From positions 1 through 64,000 of the forward strand of contig PKWW01000067.1 in NCBI GenBank assembly GCA_003132165.1: a stretch of 64,000 bases of DNA. Direction: 5' to 3'. This DNA is from Acidimicrobiaceae bacterium. Lineage in GTDB: Bacteria; Actinomycetota; Acidimicrobiia; Acidimicrobiales; RAAP-2. Every line of letters starts with the position of its first letter. Within the stretch, counting starts at the first letter, position 1. A program made the translations under genes and the position numbers. The notes beneath the pieces were generated by a model. The model worked only from the letters and a program-made list of their open reading frames with translations. It made no database searches and was not told the origin of the DNA. This document shows positions 24,687 through 33,799 of the stretch, one piece after another.

Positions 24687-25736
24687 CTAGTGAAGCCAGA
24701 GTGCGAGCACCCTCGCAAATTCATCGAGTTCGCTGAGCGTCACGAACTCGTCGCTGCGGTGTGCAAGTAGCGGATCGCCCGCGCCGAAGTTCGTGGCTGG
24801 AATCCCCAGCTCGCTGAACGTCGCGACGTCGGTCCAACCAAGCTTTCCTCGCGGTCTTTCAGCAGAAAGCTCGACGAGCCGAGCGAGGTGGTCGCTCGAA
24901 AGTGATGGCGAGGCCGGAGGTGCCCAGTCCGAAATGGTCACTGAATCTCCCTCTTCGAGAAACGGTCCGAAAAACTCAATCAAACTCGCCTTCGCTTCAT
25001 CGCGGGTTCGGTCCGGCGCCACTCGATGATTGAGCGTGCAAGTGGCGAAATCAGGTACGACGTTCGGCGCCACACCACCTCCGACACTTACCGCCTGCAA
25101 TTGCTCGGTGAAGGTGACGCCGTCAATTTCGGCGACTCTGGGCTGGTACTGGGACACGCGCAGGAGAAGTTCGCCCATTCGATGGATCGCGTTGCGTCCC
25201 ATGAATGGACGAGCGGTATGGGCGCGAACCCCGTGTACCTCGACCACGACACGAAGCGATCCCTGGCAACCAGCTTCGACGACACCACCGGTTGGCTCAC
25301 CGAGCACGGCCGCGTCCGCCATCAAGAGGTCGGGCCTGAGTTCGCTGATCTCCAAGAGACCCGATTCACTCCTCGCAATCTCTTCCCGGGCGTAAAAAAC
25401 CCAGGTCACTTCCACCGAACGCGGTGACGAGTCAAGGGCGAGTTCCAACATCACCGCGATCGAGCCCTTCATGTCACACGCGCCGAGCCCATTGAGCCGG
25501 TCACCGACGATTCGCGCCTCACTCGGCTCACCCGGAACGGTGTCGATGTGGCCAGCAATCAGCAAGCGAGTCGCGTGGTGGCCACTCGTTCGAGCTACGA
25601 CATTGTCGCCGATGCGCTCCACCTCGAGCAGGGGATTCGCACGAAGTCTCTGCTCGACGACGCCCGCGATACCGGACTCGTTCCCACTGACCGAATCGAT
25701 GGTGCAAAGTGCCAGCGTGTCGTCAAGTCGACTCAT
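24687..25736 (-). CDS. dapE: Succinyl-diaminopimelate desuccinylase
   Basis: 349 residues, an M20 zinc peptidase-fold enzyme. AGHIDTVP (zinc His and catalytic Asp), GLGACDMKGS (bridging Asp), EE in YAREEIARSESG (catalytic Glu pair) and the final His in LLAHRSDEFV. Hydrolyses N-succinyl-LL-DAP to LL-DAP and succinate. This is the actinobacterial DapE length. ATG overlaps the dapD stop by 4 bases; last gene of the ftsK-dapE operon. Confidence 0.93.
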   Translation of the reverse strand: MSRLDDTLALCTIDSVSGNESGIAGVVEQRLRANPLLEVERIGDNVVARTSGHHATRLLIAGHIDTVPGEPSEARIVGDRLNGLGACDMKGSIAVMLELALDSSPRSVEVTWVFYAREEIARSESGLLEISELRPDLLMADAAVLGEPTGGVVEAGCQGSLRVVVEVHGVRAHTARPFMGRNAIHRMGELLLRVSQYQPRVAEIDGVTFTEQLQAVSVGGGVAPNVVPDFATCTLNHRVAPDRTRDEAKASLIEFFGPFLEEGDSVTISDWAPPASPSLSSDHLARLVELSAERPRGKLGWTDVATFSELGIPATNFGAGDPLLAHRSDEFVTLSELDEFARVLALWLH

Positions 25737-26557
25737 GTCGCTACGCCATGGTCGCGCAGTATGTTGTTGAGCGCGACCTTGTTGTGCCGCTCACCCTCGT
25801 CCATTCGCTTGATGATCAAGACACAAGGCAGAAAGAACTCGCCACCCGGATACTCTCGGCGCCTCGTCGCGGACACCGCGACGCAATAATCAGGAACGTA
25901 GCCCCGCGATACTTCCTCACCCGTCTCGGCGTCGATCACCGGGATCGATGGATTGAGAATTGTGCCAGCGCCGAGAATTGAACCCTTGCCGACCCGGGCG
26001 CCCTCGACGACCATGCAGCGCGAACCAATGAACGCGTCGTCCTCGATGACGACCGGTACGGCGTTGGCGGGTTCGAGGACTCCCCCGATCCCCACCCCTC
26101 CCGCGAGATGCACGTTTGAGCCGATCTGGGCGCAACTGCCCACGGTCGCCCACGTGTCCACCATCGTGCCCCCACCCACCCAGGCACCGATGTTCACGTA
26201 ACTGGGCATGAGAATCACGCCCGGACTCAGATAACTGCCTCGACGTGCTGACGCGCCGGGCACGACGCGAACACCTCTGCGTTCGTAGTCGGTCTTGAGG
26301 TCCAACTTGTCCAGATACTCGAAGGGGCCGACCTCGATCTTTCGAAGTCCACGCAGCCGGAACAGGAGCAGGATCGCGCGCTTCACCCATTCGTGGACAA
26401 TGACCTCGCCGCCGACGGCGATTTCGGCGACGCGCACCTGTCCGTCATCGAGCTTCGTGATGACGAGTTCGACGTCGCGCCGGGCCTCAACGTTTGAAGG
26501 GTCCATCTCCGAGATGTGCTCGAACCAGTGATTGATCCGTGTTTCTAAATCGCTCAT
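25733..26557 (-). CDS. dapD: Tetrahydrodipicolinate N-succinyltransferase
   Basis: 274 residues, the same length as the E. coli enzyme. Left-handed beta-helix hexapeptide repeats occupy the middle (SPGVILMPSYVNIGAWVGGGTMVDTWATVGSC continues in this pattern), and the C-terminus ends in a short tail. Transfers succinate from succinyl-CoA to tetrahydrodipicolinate. The sequence resembles the proteobacterial-type DapD more than the shorter-match mycobacterial form. Lies 20 bases after dapC. Confidence 0.93.
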   Translation of the reverse strand: MSDLETRINHWFEHISEMDPSNVEARRDVELVITKLDDGQVRVAEIAVGGEVIVHEWVKRAILLLFRLRGLRKIEVGPFEYLDKLDLKTDYERRGVRVVPGASARRGSYLSPGVILMPSYVNIGAWVGGGTMVDTWATVGSCAQIGSNVHLAGGVGIGGVLEPANAVPVVIEDDAFIGSRCMVVEGARVGKGSILGAGTILNPSIPVIDAETGEEVSRGYVPDYCVAVSATRRREYPGGEFFLPCVLIIKRMDEGERHNKVALNNILRDHGVAT

Positions 26558-26577
26558 CTAGCCATCGTACTGAGTCG

Positions 26578-27684
26578 TCAGTTCGATTCCTTGAGTCGCT
26601 GCGCGGCGAGGGCTAGACGATCGTCAGGCTGCACGACAGCGATACGCACGAAGTCCGCTCCGGCGTCGCCGTAGAGTTCACCGGGGCTGACGATGAGACC
26701 CGAAGCCGCAGAGAGTTCACCCGCCAGTTGCCAGCCGTCCAGGCCCTCCTTCGAGCACCACAGGTAGAACGAACCATCGGGGAACGGGGCGTGCACCCCA
26801 ATGGGCTCGAGCGCGTTCGAAAGCAGCTGCAATCGTCGCCGGTAAATGTCGCGCTGCAGGTTCACGTGCTCGTCGTCCCCGTACGCGAGGGCAACCGCCG
26901 CCTGCACCGGCCCGGGGACCATGAGTCCGGCGTGCTGGCGCACGAGGCGTAGGAAGGTCACGACCTCGGCGTCGCCGGCGTAGAAACCAGCGCGCACGCC
27001 CGCCATGTTGCTGCGCTTGGATATCGAGTGCACGGCGAGCACACCGTCGAGACCGTGCTCGAGGATCGACCGGGGACGTCCGGCCCACGTGAACTCCGCG
27101 TAGCACTCGTCACTCGCGACGAGCACCCCGTGAACCCTGCCCCACAGGGCCGCTTGTTCGAGATCGTCGAGGTCACCAGTTGGATTCGATGGTGAGTTCG
27201 ACCACAGCACGAGAGCCCGCTCGATATCGGCGGGGTTGATCGAGGCGAGATCGAGTTGGCCATTGACAACACCCACCGGCACGGCACGCAGTCCGCCAAG
27301 CGTGGCACCCATGGCGTAGGTGGGATAACTCACCGCAGGATAGAGCACGGTGTCGCGTTCAGGCGTGCGAAGGTGCAGGTACTGGGCGAGCGAAGCGACG
27401 AATTCCTTGGTGCCCACGCACGCCGCAACCTGGTCGACATCGATGCTGACGCCGAAGCGACGCTCGATCCAAGTCGCCGCCGCGAGACGGTAGTCCGGCG
27501 AGCCGATCGATGGCGGATAACCCCTCACGCCGGTGCCCTTGGCCAACTCCTCGAGCACGAATGCCGGCGGCGGATCAATGGGCGTGCCTATGGAACAGTC
27601 AATGGGACCACCCTCGTGGCGCGCCGCGAGTTTCTTCAGGCCATCCAAGCGCTCGTAGGGATACGGGGGCGGCACGAAACTCAC
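26578..27684 (-). CDS. dapC: N-succinyl-diaminopimelate aminotransferase
   Basis: 368 residues, a class I/II PLP aminotransferase. SNSPSNPTG binds PLP phosphate region, SDECYAEF has the conserved Asp and Tyr, and SISKRSNMAGVRAG contains the Schiff-base Lys. The SIGTPIDPPP start and VRIAVVQPDD near the end fit actinobacterial DapC. GTG at 27684 is preferred: GGAGGG precedes it and it overlaps the hflX stop (GTGA). The flanking dapD and dapE genes make the assignment firm. Confidence 0.92.
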   Translation of the reverse strand: MSFVPPPYPYERLDGLKKLAARHEGGPIDCSIGTPIDPPPAFVLEELAKGTGVRGYPPSIGSPDYRLAAATWIERRFGVSIDVDQVAACVGTKEFVASLAQYLHLRTPERDTVLYPAVSYPTYAMGATLGGLRAVPVGVVNGQLDLASINPADIERALVLWSNSPSNPTGDLDDLEQAALWGRVHGVLVASDECYAEFTWAGRPRSILEHGLDGVLAVHSISKRSNMAGVRAGFYAGDAEVVTFLRLVRQHAGLMVPGPVQAAVALAYGDDEHVNLQRDIYRRRLQLLSNALEPIGVHAPFPDGSFYLWCSKEGLDGWQLAGELSAASGLIVSPGELYGDAGADFVRIAVVQPDDRLALAAQRLKESN

Positions 27685-28973
27685 GTGATTACCCTCCACT
27701 CCGCGAAACGCGCCACTCCCACCGGGTCGAGTACGACGTGCAGTTCTACGTAGTCGTCGGTCATTCGTGTGTCGATCACTTCGCCCTCACGGTGCGCCGC
27801 CGCCAGCAGGTCACCGCGCTCGAGCGGCAGACGCAAGGTGATGACGCGGTCATTGGTGCGCAGGCGGTCACCGATGGTTGCGATGAGCTCATCGAGGTTC
27901 TCCCCGGTCAAGGCCGACACCCAGACGCTGCCTTCGTACAGCTTCGAGAGGTCGTGCGCCCTCGATCCGGGCACGTCGGCTTTGTTGAACACGAGCAGTT
28001 CGGGCACGTCGTCGGCGTCTATTTCGTGAAGCACTTCGCGCACCGCGGCGATCTGCAACTCCGCGTCGTCACTCGCGCCATCGACCACGTGCACCAGCAG
28101 ATCGGCCAGTTGCACCGACTTCAAGGTGCTCATGAAAGCCTTGATGAGTTCGTGGGGCAGATTGGAGATGAATCCGACTGTGTCGGTGAAGAGCACGGTC
28201 TCGCCGCCCGGCAACTGACGCTGGCGGGTGCGCGGATCGAGCGTGACGAAGAGGCGGTTCTCCGTGGCGACATCAGCGTCGGTGAGCGCATTGAGCAGCG
28301 ACGATTTGCCGGCGTTGGTGTACCCCACCAACGTCACTTCGCGATGGCGACCGCGTTCGCGACCCTGTCGCTGGACCCCTCTGGTGCGGTCGATCTGCTT
28401 GAGTTCGTTACGGATGTGGTGGATACGGTGAACCAGACGGCGCCGGTCGACCTCGAGTTGGGTCTCGCCCGGCCCGCGGGTACCAATACCACCCGCCTGC
28501 TGGGACAGCGAACCGCCCACCCGGCGAAGTCGCGGGAGCCGGTACTGCAGCAACGCGAGTTCGACCTGAGCCTTGCCCTCGGGTGTGCGGGCGTTCTGGG
28601 CGAAGATGTCGAGGATCACCGCCGTCCGGTCGATTGCGGTGCGCCCGAGTATCTTCTCCAGATTGCGCTGCTGGGCTGGCGAGAGGTTGTGCTCGAAGAC
28701 AACCGTGTCCGAGTCCACTGCGAGACAAATCTCACGCAATTCCTGCACCTTGCCCGAGCCGAGGAACGTCGCGGGATCGGGTGCATCACGCCGCTGGATC
28801 ACGCGCGCCGCCACGTCGGCGCCGGCAGTGTCCACGAGCAGCGCCAACTCGTCGAGTTGGTGGTCGAGCTCCTCGGGCGTGACGCCTGGAAACAGCACGC
28901 CGACCAGCACGATCTTCTCTCGAAACGTGCGGTCGATGAGGGTGTTGGGGATATACGTCAAGTCTCGAGCCAC
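27681..28973 (-). CDS. hflX: Ribosome-associated GTPase HflX
   Basis: 430 residues. N-terminal HflX domain with GSGKVQEL and VFEHNLSPAQQRNLE, the GGSLSQQAGGIGTRGPGETQLE linker characteristic of the family (split here by position 155-180), then a GTPase domain: G1 GYTNAGKSS, G3 DTVGF, G4 NKAD, G5 SALTGE. HflX splits stalled or hibernating 70S ribosomes. GTG start inside the end of dapF (16-base overlap). Confidence 0.95.
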   Translation of the reverse strand: MARDLTYIPNTLIDRTFREKIVLVGVLFPGVTPEELDHQLDELALLVDTAGADVAARVIQRRDAPDPATFLGSGKVQELREICLAVDSDTVVFEHNLSPAQQRNLEKILGRTAIDRTAVILDIFAQNARTPEGKAQVELALLQYRLPRLRRVGGSLSQQAGGIGTRGPGETQLEVDRRRLVHRIHHIRNELKQIDRTRGVQRQGRERGRHREVTLVGYTNAGKSSLLNALTDADVATENRLFVTLDPRTRQRQLPGGETVLFTDTVGFISNLPHELIKAFMSTLKSVQLADLLVHVVDGASDDAELQIAAVREVLHEIDADDVPELLVFNKADVPGSRAHDLSKLYEGSVWVSALTGENLDELIATIGDRLRTNDRVITLRLPLERGDLLAAAHREGEVIDTRMTDDYVELHVVLDPVGVARFAEWRVIT

Positions 28974-29725
28974 TCCACATTGGCCACGAACTGCACCGGA
29001 CCGCTCAGCGTCGCGACGTCACCGTTGAGTGTCACCTTCAGTGCGCCCCCGGGGTTGTCGACAGTCACATCGGCGCCAGTAAGTCCTTCACGGTGACAGA
29101 TTGCGGCGGTCGCCACCGATCCCGTGCCACAGGCGAGAGTCCAGCCCACGCCCCGTTCTATGACGCGAATGCGCACGTGTGAATCACTGATCGGCGTGAC
29201 GAACTCGACGTTCGCCCCGCCCAACTGGTGCGCGAGGTCCGCCGCAATCCTCTCGCGATCGACCGTGCTCCAACTCTCGTCGTCGCGAACGACCGCGTGC
29301 GGGTTGCCCACGTTGGCAACGCCGAGTGTGCCGTCGAGCGTGTCGTCGAAGATGACTCTTCCCATGGCGACGCTGCCGTAGCCGGAGAACTCGTCCATCT
29401 TCAACTTCACCCTTCGAAGCCCGGCGTCAGTATGGACATCCAACGATGTCCAGTCGCCATTCGTCGCGTGGCGCACCGCCGCCGCGAGGCAGCGGATTCC
29501 GTTGCCCGACATCTCGGCGCTGCTGCCGTCGGCGTTGTAGAGGACCATGGCGACCTCCGAGCCGACCGTGGCGAGCAGGAGCCCGTCGGCACCGACACCG
29601 GTCCGGCGGTTGAGGAGTGCTCGTGCGCGCTCGGGCGTCCACCACGGCGCCGCGCCGTGCTCGGTCACCTCGACGAGGAAGTCGTTACCGGCGCCGTGCC
29701 ATTTTTGAAGAGTTCGTAGTGCCAC
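28958..29725 (-). CDS. dapF: Diaminopimelate epimerase
   Basis: 255 residues. MSGNGIRCLAAAVRH carries the first catalytic Cys, and ACGTGSVATAAICHREG the second; KWHGAGNDFLV is the conserved N-terminus. Converts LL-DAP to meso-DAP, the direct peptidoglycan and lysine precursor. GTG start 6 bases after miaA. Confidence 0.96.
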   Translation of the reverse strand: MALRTLQKWHGAGNDFLVEVTEHGAAPWWTPERARALLNRRTGVGADGLLLATVGSEVAMVLYNADGSSAEMSGNGIRCLAAAVRHATNGDWTSLDVHTDAGLRRVKLKMDEFSGYGSVAMGRVIFDDTLDGTLGVANVGNPHAVVRDDESWSTVDRERIAADLAHQLGGANVEFVTPISDSHVRIRVIERGVGWTLACGTGSVATAAICHREGLTGADVTVDNPGGALKVTLNGDVATLSGPVQFVANVEWLET

Positions 29726-29731
29726 TAGTCC

Positions 29732-30670
29732 CTAGTCTCGCACGAACCCGTCGGGACTGTTCAGTACTTCTCGCAGCCTCGTGGCGGCCTCAGTGGGGTC
29801 GTCGAACCACTCAACGCGCGGATCGCGAGCGAACCACGAACGCTGTCGCCGAGCGAGGCGTCGGCTCTGAGTTATCGCGTCGTGCACGCACTGCTCGAGG
29901 TCGGCGCCCCCTTCAATGTGACGCAGTAGTTCGCGGTACCCGACCGCCTGACGAGCGGTGCGACTGAGGCCTTCGGGGGCCGCAGCGAGTCGCGCAACCT
30001 CGTCGAGCAGACCCTCGTCCATCCACTGTCGAAATCGCGCCTCGATCCTCTCGTCGAGCACCTCGAAGTCGGATCGAAGCCCGACCTGTACGACACGCAC
30101 CGGCCCGTAGACGCGAAGTCCTGCGCCGTAGGACGAGAACGGACGCCCGCTACCGAGGGTGACTTCGAGTGCGCGCACGATCCGGCGCTCGTTGGTCGGT
30201 TCCATTCGACTCGCCGCGAGTGGATCCAAGGTCGTCAATTCCTCGTGGAGTTGCGCCAACTCGGTCCCGGCGCGCGATTGCAACTCGGTCTTCACCTCGG
30301 GATACTGACCCGGGATCTCGAAGTTATCCAAGACCGCACGGCCGTAGAGACCGGTGCCACCGACGTAGAGAACGGCTCCCCCGAGCGTCCAGACCGCATC
30401 GGCGGCTTCGCGGGCCTCATGCTGATACTGCGCGAGCGTGAACTCCTCACTCGGCTCGATGATGTCGAGCAGGTGGTACGTCACTTCGCTGCGCTGGGCG
30501 GGCGTGGGTTTCGCGGTGGCGATGTCCATGCCGCGGTAGACCGTCATCGCGTCGACCGCCAGGATCTCTATGTCGCCTCGACTGGCCAGCGCCAACTCGT
30601 GGGCGAGCGCCGACTTGCCCGACGCAGTGGCGCCAACGAGGGCGACGGCCATGCCGCCGTGATTCATCAC
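29732..30670 (-). CDS. miaA: tRNA dimethylallyltransferase MiaA
   Basis: 312 residues. P-loop GATASGKSALA, VDAMTVYRGMDIATAKP, YVGGTGLYGRAV and the C-terminal RRLARRQRSWF segment define MiaA. Adds the dimethylallyl group to A37 of UNN-reading tRNAs, the substrate step for MiaB. The GTG at 30670 overlaps the miaB stop (GTGA); ATG at 30652 is a possible alternative. Confidence 0.96.
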   Translation of the reverse strand: MMNHGGMAVALVGATASGKSALAHELALASRGDIEILAVDAMTVYRGMDIATAKPTPAQRSEVTYHLLDIIEPSEEFTLAQYQHEAREAADAVWTLGGAVLYVGGTGLYGRAVLDNFEIPGQYPEVKTELQSRAGTELAQLHEELTTLDPLAASRMEPTNERRIVRALEVTLGSGRPFSSYGAGLRVYGPVRVVQVGLRSDFEVLDERIEARFRQWMDEGLLDEVARLAAAPEGLSRTARQAVGYRELLRHIEGGADLEQCVHDAITQSRRLARRQRSWFARDPRVEWFDDPTEAATRLREVLNSPDGFVRD

Positions 30671-32061
30671 GAGCGAAGCAGCGCGATACGAACCTTGTGC
30701 CGTGGACCTCGAACGACCGACGACAGTTCGCCGAGCAGGTGGTACGGCGCGCCGTGGGTGACGTCGACCATGACGAGCGCGCCGGCGCGCAACGGTTCGT
30801 CGGTCACCGGGAAGTGAATCAGCTTTCCTTGACGAGTCCGCCCCGAAAGCATCTGGTCATTGCGCCGCGACGGACCTTCGACCAACACCTCTTCGCGCTT
30901 TCCTTCACGGGCCTCGTGCTTTCGCAGGGCCGAGCGGTCGAGGACCTCCTTCAATCGCTCAAAGCGCTCCCTGATGACCTCGTCGGCGACGAAATCGTCG
31001 GTCATCTCCGCCGCACGCGTCCCCGACCGGGGCGAGAATATGAACGTGTAGGCCGAATCGAATTCGGCGGCGGCGATGACCTCGAGCGACTCGTCGAACT
31101 CGGCGTCGGTCTCACCGGGAAACCCAACGATCAGGTCGGTCGTCACCGCGAGATCGGCAATGGTGTCACGCGCCGAGTTCAGACGCTCCATGTAGCGTTC
31201 GGCGCTGTAGCCGCGACGCATTGCTCGAAGCACCCGGTTAGATCCCGACTGCAGGGGCAGATGTAGTTGCGGACATACCGCCTTCGTCTCGGCCATGGCT
31301 TCAATTGTCTCTGGGCGCAGGTCCTTCGGATGCGGACTGGTGAAGCGAATCCGCTCGAGCCCATCGATCTCGCCGAGCGCGCGCAGCAGTTTGGCGAAGA
31401 GCGGACCGCGTTTGGTGATGTCGCGCCCGTAGGAGTTGACGTTCTGGCCGAGCACGGTGATCTCTGCGACACCGGTGCCGACAAGCATCTCGGCTTCACG
31501 CAAGAGGTCGTCGAACGGTCGGCTGATTTCTTCGCCGCGCACCGAGGGAACGATGCAGTACGCGCAGGTATTGTCACAGCCCGTCTGAATGGTCATCCAC
31601 GCCGCGAAGGGCAACTCGCGTACCGCGTAGAGCGCGGGGGCCATGTCGCGGTTCGCCTCGGGGTCGGGCGCGTCCAGGATCTCGACGAGCGGGCCATCCT
31701 CGCGGGCGCGCTTCAGCAGTGCGGGCGCCGCCGACAGATTGTGTGTGCCAAAGACAACGTCCACCCAGCCCGCGCGCTCAAGGATCTCGCCACGGTCCTT
31801 TTGGGCCATGCAACCTCCCACCGCGATCTGCATGTCCGGCCGCTGCTCTTTTACGGCCTTCAATTGGCCGAGCGCGCTGTAGAGCTTCAAGTCCGCGTTC
31901 TCACGAATAGTGCAGGTGTTGAAGATGACGACGTCGGCGTCGGCGTCGTTCTCGGCGGGCACCATGCCGTCGGCGACCATCAGACCGGCCAGGCGTTCGG
32001 AGTCGTGTTCGTTCATTTGACAGCCAAAGGTGCGGATTGCGAAGGTTTTCGGTGTCGCCAC
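30667..32061 (-). CDS. miaB: tRNA-2-methylthio-N6-dimethylallyladenosine synthase MiaB
   Basis: About 464 residues from the GTG at 32061, chosen because the upstream frame is not protein-like and family members begin at KTFAIRTFGCQMNEHDSER. Three cluster-binding Cys lie in the N-terminal MTTase domain (FGCQ, NTCTIR, GGCMAQ). Radical SAM motif CDNTCAYC in GCDNTCAYCIVPSVRG, and a C-terminal TRAM domain. It thiolates and methylates i6A37 made by the adjacent miaA product. Confidence 0.95.
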   Translation of the reverse strand: MATPKTFAIRTFGCQMNEHDSERLAGLMVADGMVPAENDADADVVIFNTCTIRENADLKLYSALGQLKAVKEQRPDMQIAVGGCMAQKDRGEILERAGWVDVVFGTHNLSAAPALLKRAREDGPLVEILDAPDPEANRDMAPALYAVRELPFAAWMTIQTGCDNTCAYCIVPSVRGEEISRPFDDLLREAEMLVGTGVAEITVLGQNVNSYGRDITKRGPLFAKLLRALGEIDGLERIRFTSPHPKDLRPETIEAMAETKAVCPQLHLPLQSGSNRVLRAMRRGYSAERYMERLNSARDTIADLAVTTDLIVGFPGETDAEFDESLEVIAAAEFDSAYTFIFSPRSGTRAAEMTDDFVADEVIRERFERLKEVLDRSALRKHEAREGKREEVLVEGPSRRNDQMLSGRTRQGKLIHFPVTDEPLRAGALVMVDVTHGAPYHLLGELSSVVRGPRHKVRIALLRS

Positions 32062-32071
32062 GGCTTCCAGC

Positions 32072-32950
32072 CTACTGAGGCACCAACTCGATCCTTCGGG
32101 CCTCGTCGAGGGTGACGCCCATGCTCGCCAGCACCACCGAGCAGAGTCCCACGAAGACCCAGACGGTGACCCGCTCACCGAGAAGGATCCAGCCGACCAC
32201 GAAGGCAATGGCGGGGTTGAACGACAAGAGGACCCCGACAATGGCCGGCTTCAGCCGGCGAAGTGCCTGCAGTTCAGCGCCAAAACCGAGCACCAAGGAC
32301 ATCACCGCGACGAGCAGTATCCGTCCTAACAGGTACGGTTGTCCCAACACCGTGCCCGCCGTCGCGACAGAAAAGGGTCCCGTCACCACCGCCGCGATCC
32401 CCATGGCGACGGCGAGGCCCCCGAACCCGGTGGTGGCTCCACCGACGCGGTGCGATGCGAAAAGGTACGCGGCCCATCCGACGCCCGAACCCAGCGCAAA
32501 CATCGCTCCGACCAGTGTCAATCCCCCTCCGGGTCGTGAGAGGGCGACGACGCCGAAGGCGGCGAGCGCGACGAAGCTCGCGTGGAGCCACGTCCTCTTA
32601 CCAAGAACCGCCACCAGCAACGGCCCGAGGAACTCGATCACGACCGCGCTTCCGAGTGGAATACGCGCAATCGCCTGATAGAAGCACTGGTTCATGAACG
32701 CCGCGGATACCCCGAGCGCCAGGGCGGCGATCCACTGGCTCTTCGTCCATTTCGAGAGGGACGGACGCGTCAGTGCGAGTAGCACCACCGCGGCGAGCAG
32801 GAAGCGCCACGAGCTCGCGGCGGAAGGGCCAATGACCTTGAACGCGGGTTGAATAATGGCCGCCGACCACGGGATGCACGAGGCGCCGATGAGCACAAAG
32901 ACCGCACCCAGGGCGGCATTCTGGGAGGTGTTCGTCTGGGTGGTCGTCAA
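32072..32950 (-). CDS. EamA/DMT-superfamily transporter (RhtA-like)
   Basis: About 292 residues with ten membrane helices in two EamA halves (AAIIQPAFKVIGPSAASSWRF, then GFGAELQALRRLKPAIVGVLLSFNPAIAFVVGW). The second-half sequence resembles RhtA/YddG-like amino-acid and homoserine exporters. Its place directly after thrB makes a homoserine or threonine efflux role plausible but unproven. TTG at 32950 overlaps the thrB stop (TTGA). Confidence 0.85.
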   Translation of the reverse strand: MTTTQTNTSQNAALGAVFVLIGASCIPWSAAIIQPAFKVIGPSAASSWRFLLAAVVLLALTRPSLSKWTKSQWIAALALGVSAAFMNQCFYQAIARIPLGSAVVIEFLGPLLVAVLGKRTWLHASFVALAAFGVVALSRPGGGLTLVGAMFALGSGVGWAAYLFASHRVGGATTGFGGLAVAMGIAAVVTGPFSVATAGTVLGQPYLLGRILLVAVMSLVLGFGAELQALRRLKPAIVGVLLSFNPAIAFVVGWILLGERVTVWVFVGLCSVVLASMGVTLDEARRIELVPQ

Positions 32951-33795
32951 AGGACGACCAGACCCTTTCGGTCCGCTTCGAGTACCAGTACCGTGCCCGG
33001 CACCGAATGAGTCTGAAGAAACTCGGTCGCCTCCGCGGCAACGTGCGCGACCGTCTGCTCGGTCACGAGGCCGAGCATCGTCGAACCCGCGCCCGACCAG
33101 CACGAACCCACGGCGCCCGCGTCGCGCAAGCGCTTGAGTAACGCCTCGGCAAAGGGCAGCAGCGACCTCCGGTAGGGCTGGTGTAGGAAGTCGTTCATCG
33201 CCGACGAGACGAAGTCGTGGTGATCGGCGAGACCAGCGATGAGCAGTCCCATCGAATTGAGATTGTGCACCGCGTCGGAAAACGGCACCTCGGAGGGCAA
33301 CACGCGGCGCGCGGCGGCCGTGGATAGTTCCTCGTCGGGTACGACCACGACGAAGCGCCAGATGGGATCGAGGCGCAATGAACGCGCAGTGATGCCGTCG
33401 ATTTCGTCCACGCTCGCGACAACCAGTCCTCCGAGCAACGACGCTGCGGCATTCTCCGCGTGGCCGTCCACCTCGGTCGCGATCGCCAGCGGGTCGACCG
33501 CGCCGGCGGCCGCGGCGGCGGCGAGAGCCAGCGCCGCTGAGGAACCGAGGCCGCGCGAGAGTGGAATCGCCGAGTTGACGTGCATCGTGAAGTTGCGGTG
33601 ACCGAGGACGTCCGAGGCGACGACAGCCCCCAGGTGACGCTCATCGTCGAATAAGCCGGCACCGAATCCCTCACTCGAGATCGCGAAGGAGTCGGACAGT
33701 TCGAGGCTCACCTCGACGTAGAGATTGAGTGCCACCGCGAGCGTGTCAAAGCCCGGTCCAAGATTGGCGGAACTGGCGGGCACACGAACTAGCAC
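32947..33795 (-). CDS. thrB: Homoserine kinase
   Basis: 282 residues, GHMP kinase family. RVPASSANLGPGFDTLAVALN is the conserved N-terminus, PLSRGLGSSAALALAAAAAAG the ATP-binding motif 2, and GSCWSGAGSTMLGLV motif 3. Phosphorylates homoserine for threonine synthesis. thrA and thrC are not in the window. GTG start 4 bases after the carboxypeptidase gene. Confidence 0.94.
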   Translation of the reverse strand: MLVRVPASSANLGPGFDTLAVALNLYVEVSLELSDSFAISSEGFGAGLFDDERHLGAVVASDVLGHRNFTMHVNSAIPLSRGLGSSAALALAAAAAAGAVDPLAIATEVDGHAENAAASLLGGLVVASVDEIDGITARSLRLDPIWRFVVVVPDEELSTAAARRVLPSEVPFSDAVHNLNSMGLLIAGLADHHDFVSSAMNDFLHQPYRRSLLPFAEALLKRLRDAGAVGSCWSGAGSTMLGLVTEQTVAHVAAEATEFLQTHSVPGTVLVLEADRKGLVVL

Positions 33796-33799
33796 TGTT

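Noticed and set aside
24681-24705. 8-base hairpin over the dapE stop codon as operon terminator
   Set aside because: Short stem, no T-run on either strand, and it overlaps coding sequence.
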